From assembly GCA_046329815.1 (NCBI GenBank), contig JAXLTY010000001.1:1240001-1304000 (forward strand): a stretch of 64,000 nucleotides of DNA. The letters run 5' to 3'. The notes beneath the pieces are model-generated. The model worked only from the letters and a program-made list of their open reading frames with translations, was not told the origin of the DNA and made no database searches. This DNA is from JADJSS01 sp046329815. GTDB taxonomy: Bacteria > Bacteroidota > Bacteroidia > Chitinophagales > JADIYW01. How positions within the stretch are numbered: position 1 is the stretch's first letter; each line of letters starts with the position of its first letter. Both the position numbers and the translations under genes were made by a program. This document shows positions 8,296 through 16,915 of the stretch, in pieces.

Positions 8296-9768
8296 TTAAT
8301 TATCCCAAAATACTTTATCAGTAACAACTCTGGATGGCGTATTTGGATTATATTGGACTTCAGTATTTGGATAAACAAATAAAGAAGGAAAATTATTAGT
8401 TCCTAACGAACTTTCAGACGGTGAATGAAATATCCCACCAACACCCCTAAAAATTATACCAAGTGGAGAATCAAATCTTCTAGTTTCTATCCATCCTTCT
8501 GTCATTTGTAAACCATTCATTGATATCCATTTTTGAATTGCTATAGCTTTAAGTGAGTTATTAGTCCAAGTATATCCTGCTGGTAAATTATTAATATAAT
8601 CAGAAAGACTAGAGGTAACTTCATAATAAGAGAAAGATAAATCAATTGCTTGTGCCCATAGTGTTGAATCATTTAAAATCTCAGCTTGTAGAAATTTAGA
8701 CTCCCACGGTGATATCAAGAAGTAAGGAGTCGCTGCGTTATATACATATGTTGGGTTAGGTTCTGCATATTTTGTATTTGCTGTTGCTTTGTATGGAACA
8801 TTATTTGATTCACCTTGTTCTATACCGCCATTAGAATTGTCTATTGCATCCGTACCTGGTTTATAAATTTTAACTATTCTTGGGTCATTTAAGGTATTCA
8901 ATATTCTAAGACTTGTTTGGCTTGCTCTGTAATACATTTTAGTTGCGTCCCTAGACTCAAAACGTGCAAACAAAGGATTATTATAACCCTTAGAACTTCC
9001 AGAAAATTCAATTTGGGCAGAATTAGATCCATCAATAAAAGTAATTCCAGAAGTTAACAAATCTTGTGCCTCTATTTTCTTTGTTGGATCTGCTATTGAT
9101 TGACGAGTGAGTATTTTTAGCTTGAGTGTATTTGCGAATGCAATCCAATTTGCAATATTTCCTTTATATATTAAATCATCATCACCTGGTTTTTTTACAG
9201 TAGCACCTGTAGCATTAAGATTATCAACACCATCGTCTATTAATGGTATTAATGCAGCATAAACATCTGATGCTTTATCAAATTTAGGTGTTACAATCCC
9301 ACCATCTGCAAGATCGCCTTTTAATGCTTCACTAAAAGGTACATCACCATGCAAATCAACTAGTTGTTGATAAATATATGCACTAAGAATTTTAGCCATA
9401 CCTGCATAAATAGGTTGATTTCCTTTGATCAACTCACTTAAATCTTGTAAAGAACGAAAATACACTCTAGAGTAAGACCCATTCACGTCACCACCAACTA
9501 GAGTGAAGAATTCAACTGGTGTTGCGCTAACTACTGTTCCATTAGTCCAATATTGTGCCCACATGCTAGATAAAAAAGCATAATTGTTACCTAAAGATGT
9601 AGCCAATTCTACTTGCGCTGCTGGTAATAATTGTTCTGGGTTAGCACTTGAAGGATTATTAGGATCCTTATTAATATCTAATACTTTTTGACAAGATGTA
9701 GATGCTATAAGTAACATAGCTACAATTTGTAAAAGAAATTTATTGGAATTTTTTTTGTAAGATTTCAT
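8296..9768 (-). CDS. SusD/RagB-family nutrient-binding lipoprotein
   Basis: SusD-type proteins form the lid of SusC outer-membrane transporters and bind the substrate at the cell surface. The lipobox is LLIASTSC, followed by QKVLDINKDPNNPSSANPEQ, the typical SusD opening. The body, including YVYNAATPYFLISPWESKFLQ and the late QKWISMNGLQMTEGW stretch, fits the SusD/RagB superfamily, subtype SusD-like 2. At 490 residues the length is normal. It lies 18 bp after the SusC gene. No glycoside hydrolase, peptidase or sensor is encoded nearby, so the substrate is unknown. Confidence 0.93.
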   Translation of the reverse strand: MKSYKKNSNKFLLQIVAMLLIASTSCQKVLDINKDPNNPSSANPEQLLPAAQVELATSLGNNYAFLSSMWAQYWTNGTVVSATPVEFFTLVGGDVNGSYSRVYFRSLQDLSELIKGNQPIYAGMAKILSAYIYQQLVDLHGDVPFSEALKGDLADGGIVTPKFDKASDVYAALIPLIDDGVDNLNATGATVKKPGDDDLIYKGNIANWIAFANTLKLKILTRQSIADPTKKIEAQDLLTSGITFIDGSNSAQIEFSGSSKGYNNPLFARFESRDATKMYYRASQTSLRILNTLNDPRIVKIYKPGTDAIDNSNGGIEQGESNNVPYKATANTKYAEPNPTYVYNAATPYFLISPWESKFLQAEILNDSTLWAQAIDLSFSYYEVTSSLSDYINNLPAGYTWTNNSLKAIAIQKWISMNGLQMTEGWIETRRFDSPLGIIFRGVGGIFHSPSESSLGTNNFPSLFVYPNTEVQYNPNTPSRVVTDKVFWDN

Positions 9769-9786
9769 ATTTAAACGTTGATATTG

Positions 9787-12700
9787 TTAAAATTCTATTT
9801 TAAAATTAAAGCCGTAAGATCTAGATGAAGGCGTGGCTCCTTGTTCAAATCCCTGATCATTAGTATTACCTCCAACTGAGTTTGTTTCTGGATCTGCATA
9901 AACATTTTCTTTAGGCAGCCAGTATTTTAAATTTCTACCATAGATACCAAAAGTGATTGTTGATATTGGTGTGTTTTTAAAATATTTTGTAGGTATAGTA
10001 TAAGATACTGAAGCTTCTCTTAATTTAATATATGAAGCGTCTATTAACATATATTTAGACGGTAGGTCTCTAAAAAATGGATATGGATCTAACAAAGGAG
10101 TTGTATTCTCAATGTATGTACCATTTGCAGCTTTAACAACCGAATTTGGCATAATGAATGGTAATCTATCATTTCTTAATGTTGACAAAGTGGTACCGTT
10201 AAATTCTCCTAACTCTTTAGTGCCAGAATAGAATTGACCGCCTTTTTTCATATCAAATTGTACATCAATTGACAAACCTCTAAAGGATAATGTTGAACCC
10301 CAACCCATCATGTATTTAGGTTGATAAGACCCCTCATACTGTCTAACAGATGCTTGCGTAGGTTTTCCCGTTGCATCAACAATATATTTTCCTGATGCAG
10401 AATCAATTGCCCAATCAAAAACTTTCCAGGTACCTAAAGGTTTACCTTCCACTGCAAAAGTACCAGCATCAGTAGATCCACCAAGAGCAAGTTCTTTAAT
10501 ATCGTCTGCAACTTTAGTAACTTTATTGTTATTTTTTGAGTATGTCATTCTTAAATCCCAAGTCAATCCTCTAATATTTCGCACAGGAGTAACAAAAACA
10601 CTCAATTCATGTCCTTTGTTATACATTGCACCAATATTTTTAGTTTGTGTTGCATATCCAGAAGAGGCAGGTAAAGAAACGTTTATAATTTGATTCTTAG
10701 ACCTTTTTTCATAATAAGTATATTGCACCTTAAATCTGTCATCAAAAAGTCCTATATCTGTTCCTACTTCCCAACTTAATGTTATTTCTGGTTTAAGATT
10801 AGGGCTTCCAATGTTATTACCTTTTGTGTAACCGCTTACATTATTAATCCATGGAAATTTTGTTTGATATGCTACTTGTGAATAATCATCAAATACAGGG
10901 TTTGATAGATAAACTGAATATATTTTATATGGATCAGCTCCTTTACCTACAGTTCCAGCATTTGCACGAATTTTTAAGTAGTTTAACCATTTATTAGGAG
11001 TTTTAAATAATTCTGTTGGAACAAATGTAAGGCCTCCAGATTGATAAAAGAATTTATTGCTCTTTTGTGGTAGGGTTGAAGACCAATCATTTCTTGCTGT
11101 GTAATTCAAGAAAATAAATCTTTTATACGAAAATTCAACGTTACCAAACACACCTAACAGTCTTTCTTTACTTGAAAATTGATTTGTAAACGCTTGTTCC
11201 GCAGAGTTACTTAAATCATAGAAATCAGCAATTACTAATCCTCCAACAGTTGACGAATTTAATTCAGCCGATGACTTATCGTAATACGATAAACCTCCTA
11301 ATAATGAGATATTAAAATTCTTTTTCTTGCCTAAATCTTTTTTGTATGCCCCAATTAAATCTAAAGTTAAATCATTTGTAGTCCATTTATCTAATTCATA
11401 ACGACCATCACTACCAGATCTGGCACCACCAAAATTATCAGGATTATACCTGTCTGTTGTGTATGTGTATTTAGGAACCTTTAGCTCAAGATCTGTAATT
11501 GTTATATTATCACCTATTCTTGCTGTTAATGTTAAATCATCAATTGGTTTATAATTTATTTCCAAATTTGCCAAAAAGTTATGTGATTTAGATATATTTG
11601 ATAGTTTTGACAAAACATAATATGGATTTGGCGTGTATGAACCATAGAATCCTTCTAAGTTGTGAAAAGGACTATTAATATCTCTAATCTCATTAAATGG
11701 TATATTAACTGGTGTTTGTATTGCAGCTTGATAAGGGTTTGCAAACTCACGACCACTGACTTTTTGATCAGTATTAACATTTGAATATTTTAAACCAAAT
11801 GATGTAGAGAAATTTTTTGTTATGTTTGCGCCACCATTAAAAGAAACATTATTTCTCTTGTAATATAATCCAGGCATTATACCTTTATTGTTTGTATTAC
11901 CATACGATACAAAATAATTGAACTTATCTGTATTGCCAGAAAAATTAATCCCAGTATTTGTAGTGATACCCAAATCAAAGAAATTATCTAATTGATTTTT
12001 TACGGCTGAATACGGTCTAATCAACTGCGCTGTTTGGCCATCTGGTAAAGTTGTTGGCGCAGTCCAAATTCTTGGTCTTCCATCAAATGCAGGTCCCCAA
12101 GAAAAATTCTCACCATTAACAATCCCTGATGGGTAGTAACCCTCACCATATTTGTCTTGTCTTTTCAAAAGAACATATGCCTTATCGAATTGTACACCAG
12201 TATTTATACCTACTCTAATTTTATCTTTTTCTTTACTTTTACCAGATTTTGTAGTAATAACTATCACACCACCAGCACCTCTTGATCCATATAAAGCAGT
12301 TGCTGCTGGACCTGCAAGAACTGTCATTGACTCAATATCATCAGGATTAAAATCATTACCTCTACTACCAAAATCAGTATAGTTAGCAACAAAATTATCA
12401 TCACCTCTTGACTCATTGTTAATTGGAATACCATCAACCACAAACAAAGCGTTGTTATCGCCAGTTATCGAAGATTCACCTCGAATTACAATACGGTTTG
12501 AAGTACCAACTTGTCCTGATGTAGAGTTTATCTTTACACCTGCTGTTTTTCCTTGCAATGCATCAAAAACATTTCTACCTGTTTTGTTAAAGTCTTCTGA
12601 CTTAAGTGTTTGAGTTGCAAATGACGTACTGCGGGCTTCTCTTTTTACCGCTAATGCCGTCACAACAACTTCTTCAATAGTAGTTGGCTCTTCAACCAAT

Positions 12701-12975
12701 ACTACATCTGTTTTTAATGTTGTAATTACTTTTTCTAAGGTCGTGTAGCCCGTATATGAGAATACCAATGTTGTTACATCTTTTGGTAATTCTAATGTGT
12801 AATTACCGTCAATGTCAGTTACGGCACCGATTGTGGTACCTTTACCTGTAACGTTTACACCGATAAGTGCCTCACCTTTAGCATCTTTTACCGTGCCACT
12901 CAGTGACCGATTCTGCGCATATACTTGTGCTGTCAATATCAGCCCAAATAACCATAAAAATAACGTTCTTTTCAT
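9787..12975 (-). CDS. SusC/RagA-family TonB-linked outer membrane transporter
   Basis: The 1062-residue protein starts with a signal peptide (MKRTLFLWLFGLILTAQVYA). A carboxypeptidase-regulatory-like domain follows at about 24-105 (GTVKDAKGEALIGVNVTGKG), with a spacer containing TTIEEVVVTALAVKR. The TonB plug at about 115-225 has the SusC signature VDGIPINNE and AALYGSRGAGGVIVITTK. The rest is a 22-strand-type barrel ending in phenylalanine (NFKIEF), as needed for BAM recognition. It imports, with its SusD partner, an oligomeric nutrient using TonB energy. It is first in a four-gene operon with two lipoproteins after SusD. There is no N-terminal STN domain, so anti-sigma signalling is unlikely. 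Confidence 0.97.
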   Translation of the reverse strand: MKRTLFLWLFGLILTAQVYAQNRSLSGTVKDAKGEALIGVNVTGKGTTIGAVTDIDGNYTLELPKDVTTLVFSYTGYTTLEKVITTLKTDVVLVEEPTTIEEVVVTALAVKREARSTSFATQTLKSEDFNKTGRNVFDALQGKTAGVKINSTSGQVGTSNRIVIRGESSITGDNNALFVVDGIPINNESRGDDNFVANYTDFGSRGNDFNPDDIESMTVLAGPAATALYGSRGAGGVIVITTKSGKSKEKDKIRVGINTGVQFDKAYVLLKRQDKYGEGYYPSGIVNGENFSWGPAFDGRPRIWTAPTTLPDGQTAQLIRPYSAVKNQLDNFFDLGITTNTGINFSGNTDKFNYFVSYGNTNNKGIMPGLYYKRNNVSFNGGANITKNFSTSFGLKYSNVNTDQKVSGREFANPYQAAIQTPVNIPFNEIRDINSPFHNLEGFYGSYTPNPYYVLSKLSNISKSHNFLANLEINYKPIDDLTLTARIGDNITITDLELKVPKYTYTTDRYNPDNFGGARSGSDGRYELDKWTTNDLTLDLIGAYKKDLGKKKNFNISLLGGLSYYDKSSAELNSSTVGGLVIADFYDLSNSAEQAFTNQFSSKERLLGVFGNVEFSYKRFIFLNYTARNDWSSTLPQKSNKFFYQSGGLTFVPTELFKTPNKWLNYLKIRANAGTVGKGADPYKIYSVYLSNPVFDDYSQVAYQTKFPWINNVSGYTKGNNIGSPNLKPEITLSWEVGTDIGLFDDRFKVQYTYYEKRSKNQIINVSLPASSGYATQTKNIGAMYNKGHELSVFVTPVRNIRGLTWDLRMTYSKNNNKVTKVADDIKELALGGSTDAGTFAVEGKPLGTWKVFDWAIDSASGKYIVDATGKPTQASVRQYEGSYQPKYMMGWGSTLSFRGLSIDVQFDMKKGGQFYSGTKELGEFNGTTLSTLRNDRLPFIMPNSVVKAANGTYIENTTPLLDPYPFFRDLPSKYMLIDASYIKLREASVSYTIPTKYFKNTPISTITFGIYGRNLKYWLPKENVYADPETNSVGGNTNDQGFEQGATPSSRSYGFNFKIEF

Positions 12976-13031
12976 AAAGACTAACTGGTTTTGTTAATAA
13001 TTCTTAATAAGATTAAATGAATGTTAAAGTG

Positions 13032-13060
13032 CAATATTACTATATTTTTTTAAGAAACAA
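13032..13060 (-). promoter_or_regulatory. Promoter of the susCD operon
   Basis: On the minus strand, TTG (complement of 13058-13060), 18 bp, then TAATATTG (13032-13039), one mismatch from TAnnTTTG. This predicts a leader of about 50 nt before the SusC start. Confidence 0.5.
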
Positions 13061-13090
13061 GTATTTTTTTAAGATTTTTTATGATTTTTT

Positions 13091-13137
13091 CAAGTATTAA
13101 CATTTACTTATTCTGCTTTACCATAAATTAATACTTG
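13091..13137. repeat. Inverted repeat between mqnC and the susCD promoter
   Basis: CAAGTATTAA at 13091-13100 and TTAATACTTG at 13128-13137 are perfect 10-bp inverted repeats 27 bp apart; a third partial copy (ACAAGTATTTTTT) overlaps the susCD -33 box at 13057. The copies sit just upstream of that promoter. A regulator site is possible; as a terminator for mqnC it lacks a T-run on the right side. Confidence 0.4.
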
Positions 13138-13156
13138 TTTGTAAGTAGATGATTTC

Positions 13157-14281
13157 TTAGTAGGTAATAACTTGTTCTATCATATATTCAGGAATTTCTC
13201 TGAATTCATATTGCTGATTGCGTAAACGCGGCTCGAAACCTGCTTCTTTTATAGCGTTTTGAATAGTTGTTGATGTAAAACGATGCGGTGCGCCTGCTGC
13301 AGAAACTACATTTTCTTCTATCATTATTGATCCAAAATCATTCGCACCGGCACGCAGACATAATTGCGCGATGTTTTTTCCTACCGTAAGCCATGACGCC
13401 TGTATATTCTTTATGTTTGGCAGCATTATTCTGCAAATGGCGAGCATTCGTATATATTCGTCGCCGGTCACTTCATTGCGTATATTTCGCATCTTCTTTA
13501 ATAGCGTTCCTTCGTCCTGATAAGGCCAAGGAATAAATGCCAAAAATCCCTTCGCATCAGCCGGTTTTTCGCTTTGCACTTGTCGTATCCAAACTAAGTG
13601 CTCCATGCGTTCGTAAATCGTTTCTATGTGTCCGAACATCATGGTTGCTGATGTCGTAATATGCAGTTGGTGTGCAGCACGCATCACATTCAGCCATTCT
13701 TCACCACTGCATTTGCCTTTTGCCAGTAAACGTCGAACTCTGTCGTTCAGAATTTCGGCGCCGGCGCCTGGCAATGAATCTAAACCAGCTTTTTTTAATG
13801 CAGATAATGCTTCGGTGTGTGTAATACCTTCGAGCTTGCAGATATGTGCTATTTCAGGCGGACCGAGCGCATGCAGTTTTATTTCAGGATAGATTTTTTT
13901 GATTGCTGAAAATGTATCGCAATAAAACTGAAGTCCTAATTCCGGATGATGACCACCTTGTAGTAGCAACTGATCGCCTCCATATTTAATGGTTTCTTCG
14001 ATTTTCGTTTTATACGTTTCAATATCTGTAATATATGACTCGACATGACCAGGTTTTCTATAAAAATTACAGAATTTGCAATTTGCCACGCAAACATTGG
14101 TTGTATTTACATTACGGTCGATTTGCCAGGTAACAATATTGTCCGGTTTTTGAATCATACGCAACTGATGGCCAATTGCCATTAGTTCCGGTGTTGGCGC
14201 ATGTTCAAACAGAAAAACACCTTCTTCTATGGTAAGAAATTCAAAGTTGAGTGCTTTTTGGTATAGTGCGGAAAGTTGCAT
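13157..14281 (-). CDS. mqnC: Cyclic dehypoxanthinyl futalosine synthase (radical SAM)
   Basis: MqnC cyclises dehypoxanthinyl futalosine in the futalosine pathway to menaquinone. The radical-SAM cluster ligands are C64, C68 and C71 in CVANCKFC, within the MqnC-type context DRNVNTTNVCVANCKFCNF. GGDQLLLQGGHHPEL and GSIMIEENVVSAAG are further MqnC features that separate it from the paralogue MqnE. At 374 residues the length is normal. It stands alone with its own promoter, divergent from the M16 protease pair; no other menaquinone gene is in the window. Confidence 0.93.
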   Translation of the reverse strand: MQLSALYQKALNFEFLTIEEGVFLFEHAPTPELMAIGHQLRMIQKPDNIVTWQIDRNVNTTNVCVANCKFCNFYRKPGHVESYITDIETYKTKIEETIKYGGDQLLLQGGHHPELGLQFYCDTFSAIKKIYPEIKLHALGPPEIAHICKLEGITHTEALSALKKAGLDSLPGAGAEILNDRVRRLLAKGKCSGEEWLNVMRAAHQLHITTSATMMFGHIETIYERMEHLVWIRQVQSEKPADAKGFLAFIPWPYQDEGTLLKKMRNIRNEVTGDEYIRMLAICRIMLPNIKNIQASWLTVGKNIAQLCLRAGANDFGSIMIEENVVSAAGAPHRFTSTTIQNAIKEAGFEPRLRNQQYEFREIPEYMIEQVITY

Positions 14282-14300
14282 GCTCGATTATAAACAAACG

Positions 14301-14328
14301 CAAAGGTAATATGTTGTTTACGAAACAA
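14301..14328 (-). promoter_or_regulatory. Promoter of mqnC
   Basis: On the minus strand, TTG (complement of 14326-14328), 17 bp, then a perfect TACCTTTG (14301-14308). The predicted transcript start is about 14 nt upstream of the mqnC ATG. Confidence 0.65.
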
Positions 14329-14384
14329 ACAAAGAAAAATAAGTTTTAATTTTTTAATTCTAACTGACATCGTATTTTCGCATC

Positions 14385-15620
14385 ATGATCCATTTTTCCA
14401 AAGACGTTTTAGCGAATGGTTTAACGCTGATTCATCATCACGATGAAACAACGCCGTTTGTTGTAGTCAATACATTATATAAAGTCGGCGCAAAAGATGA
14501 AGATGAAAGCAGAACCGGTTTTGCGCATTTGTTTGAACACCTGATGTTTTCCGGCAGCAAGCATTTTCCTGATTTCGACAAACCTTTACAAGAAGCAAGC
14601 GGCGAAAACAACGCATTTACCAATAATGATTATACGAATTATTACGACATCGTTCCGGCAATAAATATTGAGATTCCATTGGCATTAGAAGCAGACAGAA
14701 TGACGCATTTGAACATCAATAAAAAATCGTTGAGTGTACAACGTAAAGTCGTCTGCGAAGAATTCAAAGAAAACTATATCAATTTACCTTACGGAAATTC
14801 ATGGCATTTGTTGCGTGAAATGGTTTACGAAAAACATCCGTATAAATGGCCAACTATTGGTAAAGAATTGAAGCATGTTGAAGACGCGACATTAGATGAT
14901 GTTCAGCATTTCTATCAAAAATATTATCAGCCGTCCAATGCGATTTTAGTAGTTGCCGGAAATGTTTCAAAAGCAGATACAGTAGCATTGGTCAATACTT
15001 ATTTTGGAAATTTAGAAGCCACAAAAACAACACATAATCAGTTCAGCGAACCGGAACAAACCAGCGCGAAAACAAAAACCGTGTATGAAGATGTGCCGTT
15101 GAATATGGTATATATTGCATTTAAAATGTGCGAACGATTACATCCTGATTATTACACTGTTGATTTGATTTCTGATATTTTATCGAACGGAAGTTCCTCG
15201 CGTTTAACGCAGCGTTTGGTAAAAAAAGAAAAAGCTTTTGCAAGTATCGAAGCGTATATTACCGCAAGCAATGACGTCGGTATGTTTTGTATTGAAGGAA
15301 AAATTGCAGATGGTTACGACATTCAAAAAGCAACTGATTTGATCTGGCTGGAAATAGAAAACTTATACAACGAAAAAATGGATGAGAACGAGCTTTTAAA
15401 ATGCAAAAACAAAATGCTCACTTCAACCAAATTTTCCGAATCAAATCTTTTAAGCACTGCCATCAGTTTAGCTTATTACGAAAGCTTAGCCGATGCAAAT
15501 CTGATCAACGAAGAAGAAGCAAAATACGAAGCGGTTACCGTTGAGAAACTGCAGGAATATGCCAGAAAAAACTTTGTGAAAGAAAAAAGCAACACGTTAT
15601 TTTATTTAAAAAAAGTATAA
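14385..15620 (+). CDS. M16 family zinc peptidase, catalytic subunit
   Basis: The zinc-binding HxxEH motif is present as H48-L-F-E51-H52 within GFAHLFEHLMFSG, and a downstream acidic ligand region follows around residue 125 (VVCEEFKEN). Two M16 domains (about 10-200 and 205-400) give a 411-residue, pitrilysin/MPP-like protein without a signal peptide, so it is either cytoplasmic or exported by another route. The next gene, 16 bp downstream, is its HxxEH-lacking partner; such pairs form active/inactive heterodimers. The likely role is degradation of peptides; the exact substrate is unknown. Confidence 0.93.
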   Translation: MIHFSKDVLANGLTLIHHHDETTPFVVVNTLYKVGAKDEDESRTGFAHLFEHLMFSGSKHFPDFDKPLQEASGENNAFTNNDYTNYYDIVPAINIEIPLALEADRMTHLNINKKSLSVQRKVVCEEFKENYINLPYGNSWHLLREMVYEKHPYKWPTIGKELKHVEDATLDDVQHFYQKYYQPSNAILVVAGNVSKADTVALVNTYFGNLEATKTTHNQFSEPEQTSAKTKTVYEDVPLNMVYIAFKMCERLHPDYYTVDLISDILSNGSSSRLTQRLVKKEKAFASIEAYITASNDVGMFCIEGKIADGYDIQKATDLIWLEIENLYNEKMDENELLKCKNKMLTSTKFSESNLLSTAISLAYYESLADANLINEEEAKYEAVTVEKLQEYARKNFVKEKSNTLFYLKKV

Positions 15621-15636
15621 TTTTTATACAAACGAC

Positions 15637-16899
15637 ATGACATTTCCAATTATACATAACATTGAAAAAATTACATTTCCGAAGCCGGATACATTTCATT
15701 ACAAAAATGGAATTACCGCTTATGGTTTTAACGGTGTGAAAAATGATATTCTGCGAATCGAAATATTATTTGACGCAGGCAGATGGACGGAGCAATTTCC
15801 GTTGCAAGCCGAGTTTGCAGCACGTTTGATAAAGAGCGGCACAACGCATTTAAGTGCTTTTGAAATAGAAGAAAAGATCGACTCTTTTGGAAGCACTGTG
15901 AAATGTGATGCAGGCAATAATACGGTTACTGTTTCCGTGTTTTGTATGAATAAATATTTGGATCAAACATTGGAAGTTGTTTTCGATTGTCTGAACAATT
16001 GTACATATCAGAAACATGAAATTGATATTTTTAAATCGCGCAAAATAGCCGGTTTGTTGGTTGCGCAGGAAAAAAATGATTACATCGCTGATGTGTTATT
16101 CAGAAAAACAATCTTTGGTGAAACGCATCCATATGGTTACGAAACAACGAAAGAAATTGTTGAAGCTGTTACACAAGATCATTTATTGGAATACTTTAAT
16201 ACGAATTTAATTCCTGCAAAATGCACGGTGTTTATTTCCGGAAAATATGAACAGGCAGAACTCGATATTATTGAAAAATATATCGGCAACTGGAATAAGA
16301 AATCACCTGAACAAAACACCATTTCAATTCCTGAATTACCTGTTTTTAAAAATGATAAAATTCATATCAAAAAGGAAAAATCGGTTCAGGCATCTATTGT
16401 TATCGGCAACATCAGCATTCAGCGCGATCATGAAGATTTTCCGGGTTTTGTTTTATTGAATACTATTTTCGGCGGCTATTTCGGTTCGCGTTTAATGAGT
16501 AATATTCGCGAAGAAAAAGGATTGACATATGGTATTTATTCTTCGTTGTCATTATTAAAAAAGCATGCTGTTTTTTCTATTCAAACGGATACCAATTTGG
16601 AAAATAAAGCGGTGTGTTTGCAGGAAATATATCTGGAAATTGAGCGTTTAAAAAATGAATTGATTCCGGAAGATGAAATTACGATTGCGCGCAATTATTT
16701 GCTCGGAAAATATTTACACCGAACAGATGGCGCTTTTAATCAAATGGAATTGTTTAAAACATACTATATTGAAAGTGTTAACATTTCTAAATTTGAACAC
16801 GCCGTAGAAACAATCAGACAACAGGATGCAGTATCTTTGCAACGTTTAGCGCGCAACTACTTTCTTGCTGAAAAAATGTTGGAAGTCGTAGTTGGCTAA
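15637..16899 (+). CDS. M16 family peptidase-like protein, non-catalytic partner
   Basis: This 420-residue protein has the M16 fold but no HxxEH: the equivalent position reads EFAARLIKSGTTHLSAFEIE. The C-terminal M16 domain keeps the substrate-binding segment EEKGLTYGIYSSL, the R/Y-type region that inactive subunits supply to the catalytic one. It is encoded 16 bp after the catalytic M16 gene, so the two probably form a heterodimer. Missing zinc ligands are seen; the pairing is inferred from family knowledge. Confidence 0.92.
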   Translation: MTFPIIHNIEKITFPKPDTFHYKNGITAYGFNGVKNDILRIEILFDAGRWTEQFPLQAEFAARLIKSGTTHLSAFEIEEKIDSFGSTVKCDAGNNTVTVSVFCMNKYLDQTLEVVFDCLNNCTYQKHEIDIFKSRKIAGLLVAQEKNDYIADVLFRKTIFGETHPYGYETTKEIVEAVTQDHLLEYFNTNLIPAKCTVFISGKYEQAELDIIEKYIGNWNKKSPEQNTISIPELPVFKNDKIHIKKEKSVQASIVIGNISIQRDHEDFPGFVLLNTIFGGYFGSRLMSNIREEKGLTYGIYSSLSLLKKHAVFSIQTDTNLENKAVCLQEIYLEIERLKNELIPEDEITIARNYLLGKYLHRTDGAFNQMELFKTYYIESVNISKFEHAVETIRQQDAVSLQRLARNYFLAEKMLEVVVG

Positions 16900-16915
16900 A
16901 TAATACAAAATCAAG

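Noticed and set aside
7064..12975. Polysaccharide utilisation locus
   Set aside because: SusC and SusD are present but no carbohydrate-active enzyme or regulator is in the window.
13157..14281. MqnE (aminofutalosine synthase) instead of MqnC
   Set aside because: The DRNVNTTNVCVANCKFCNF and GSIMIEENVVSAAG segments fit MqnC better; the two are paralogues, so some doubt remains.
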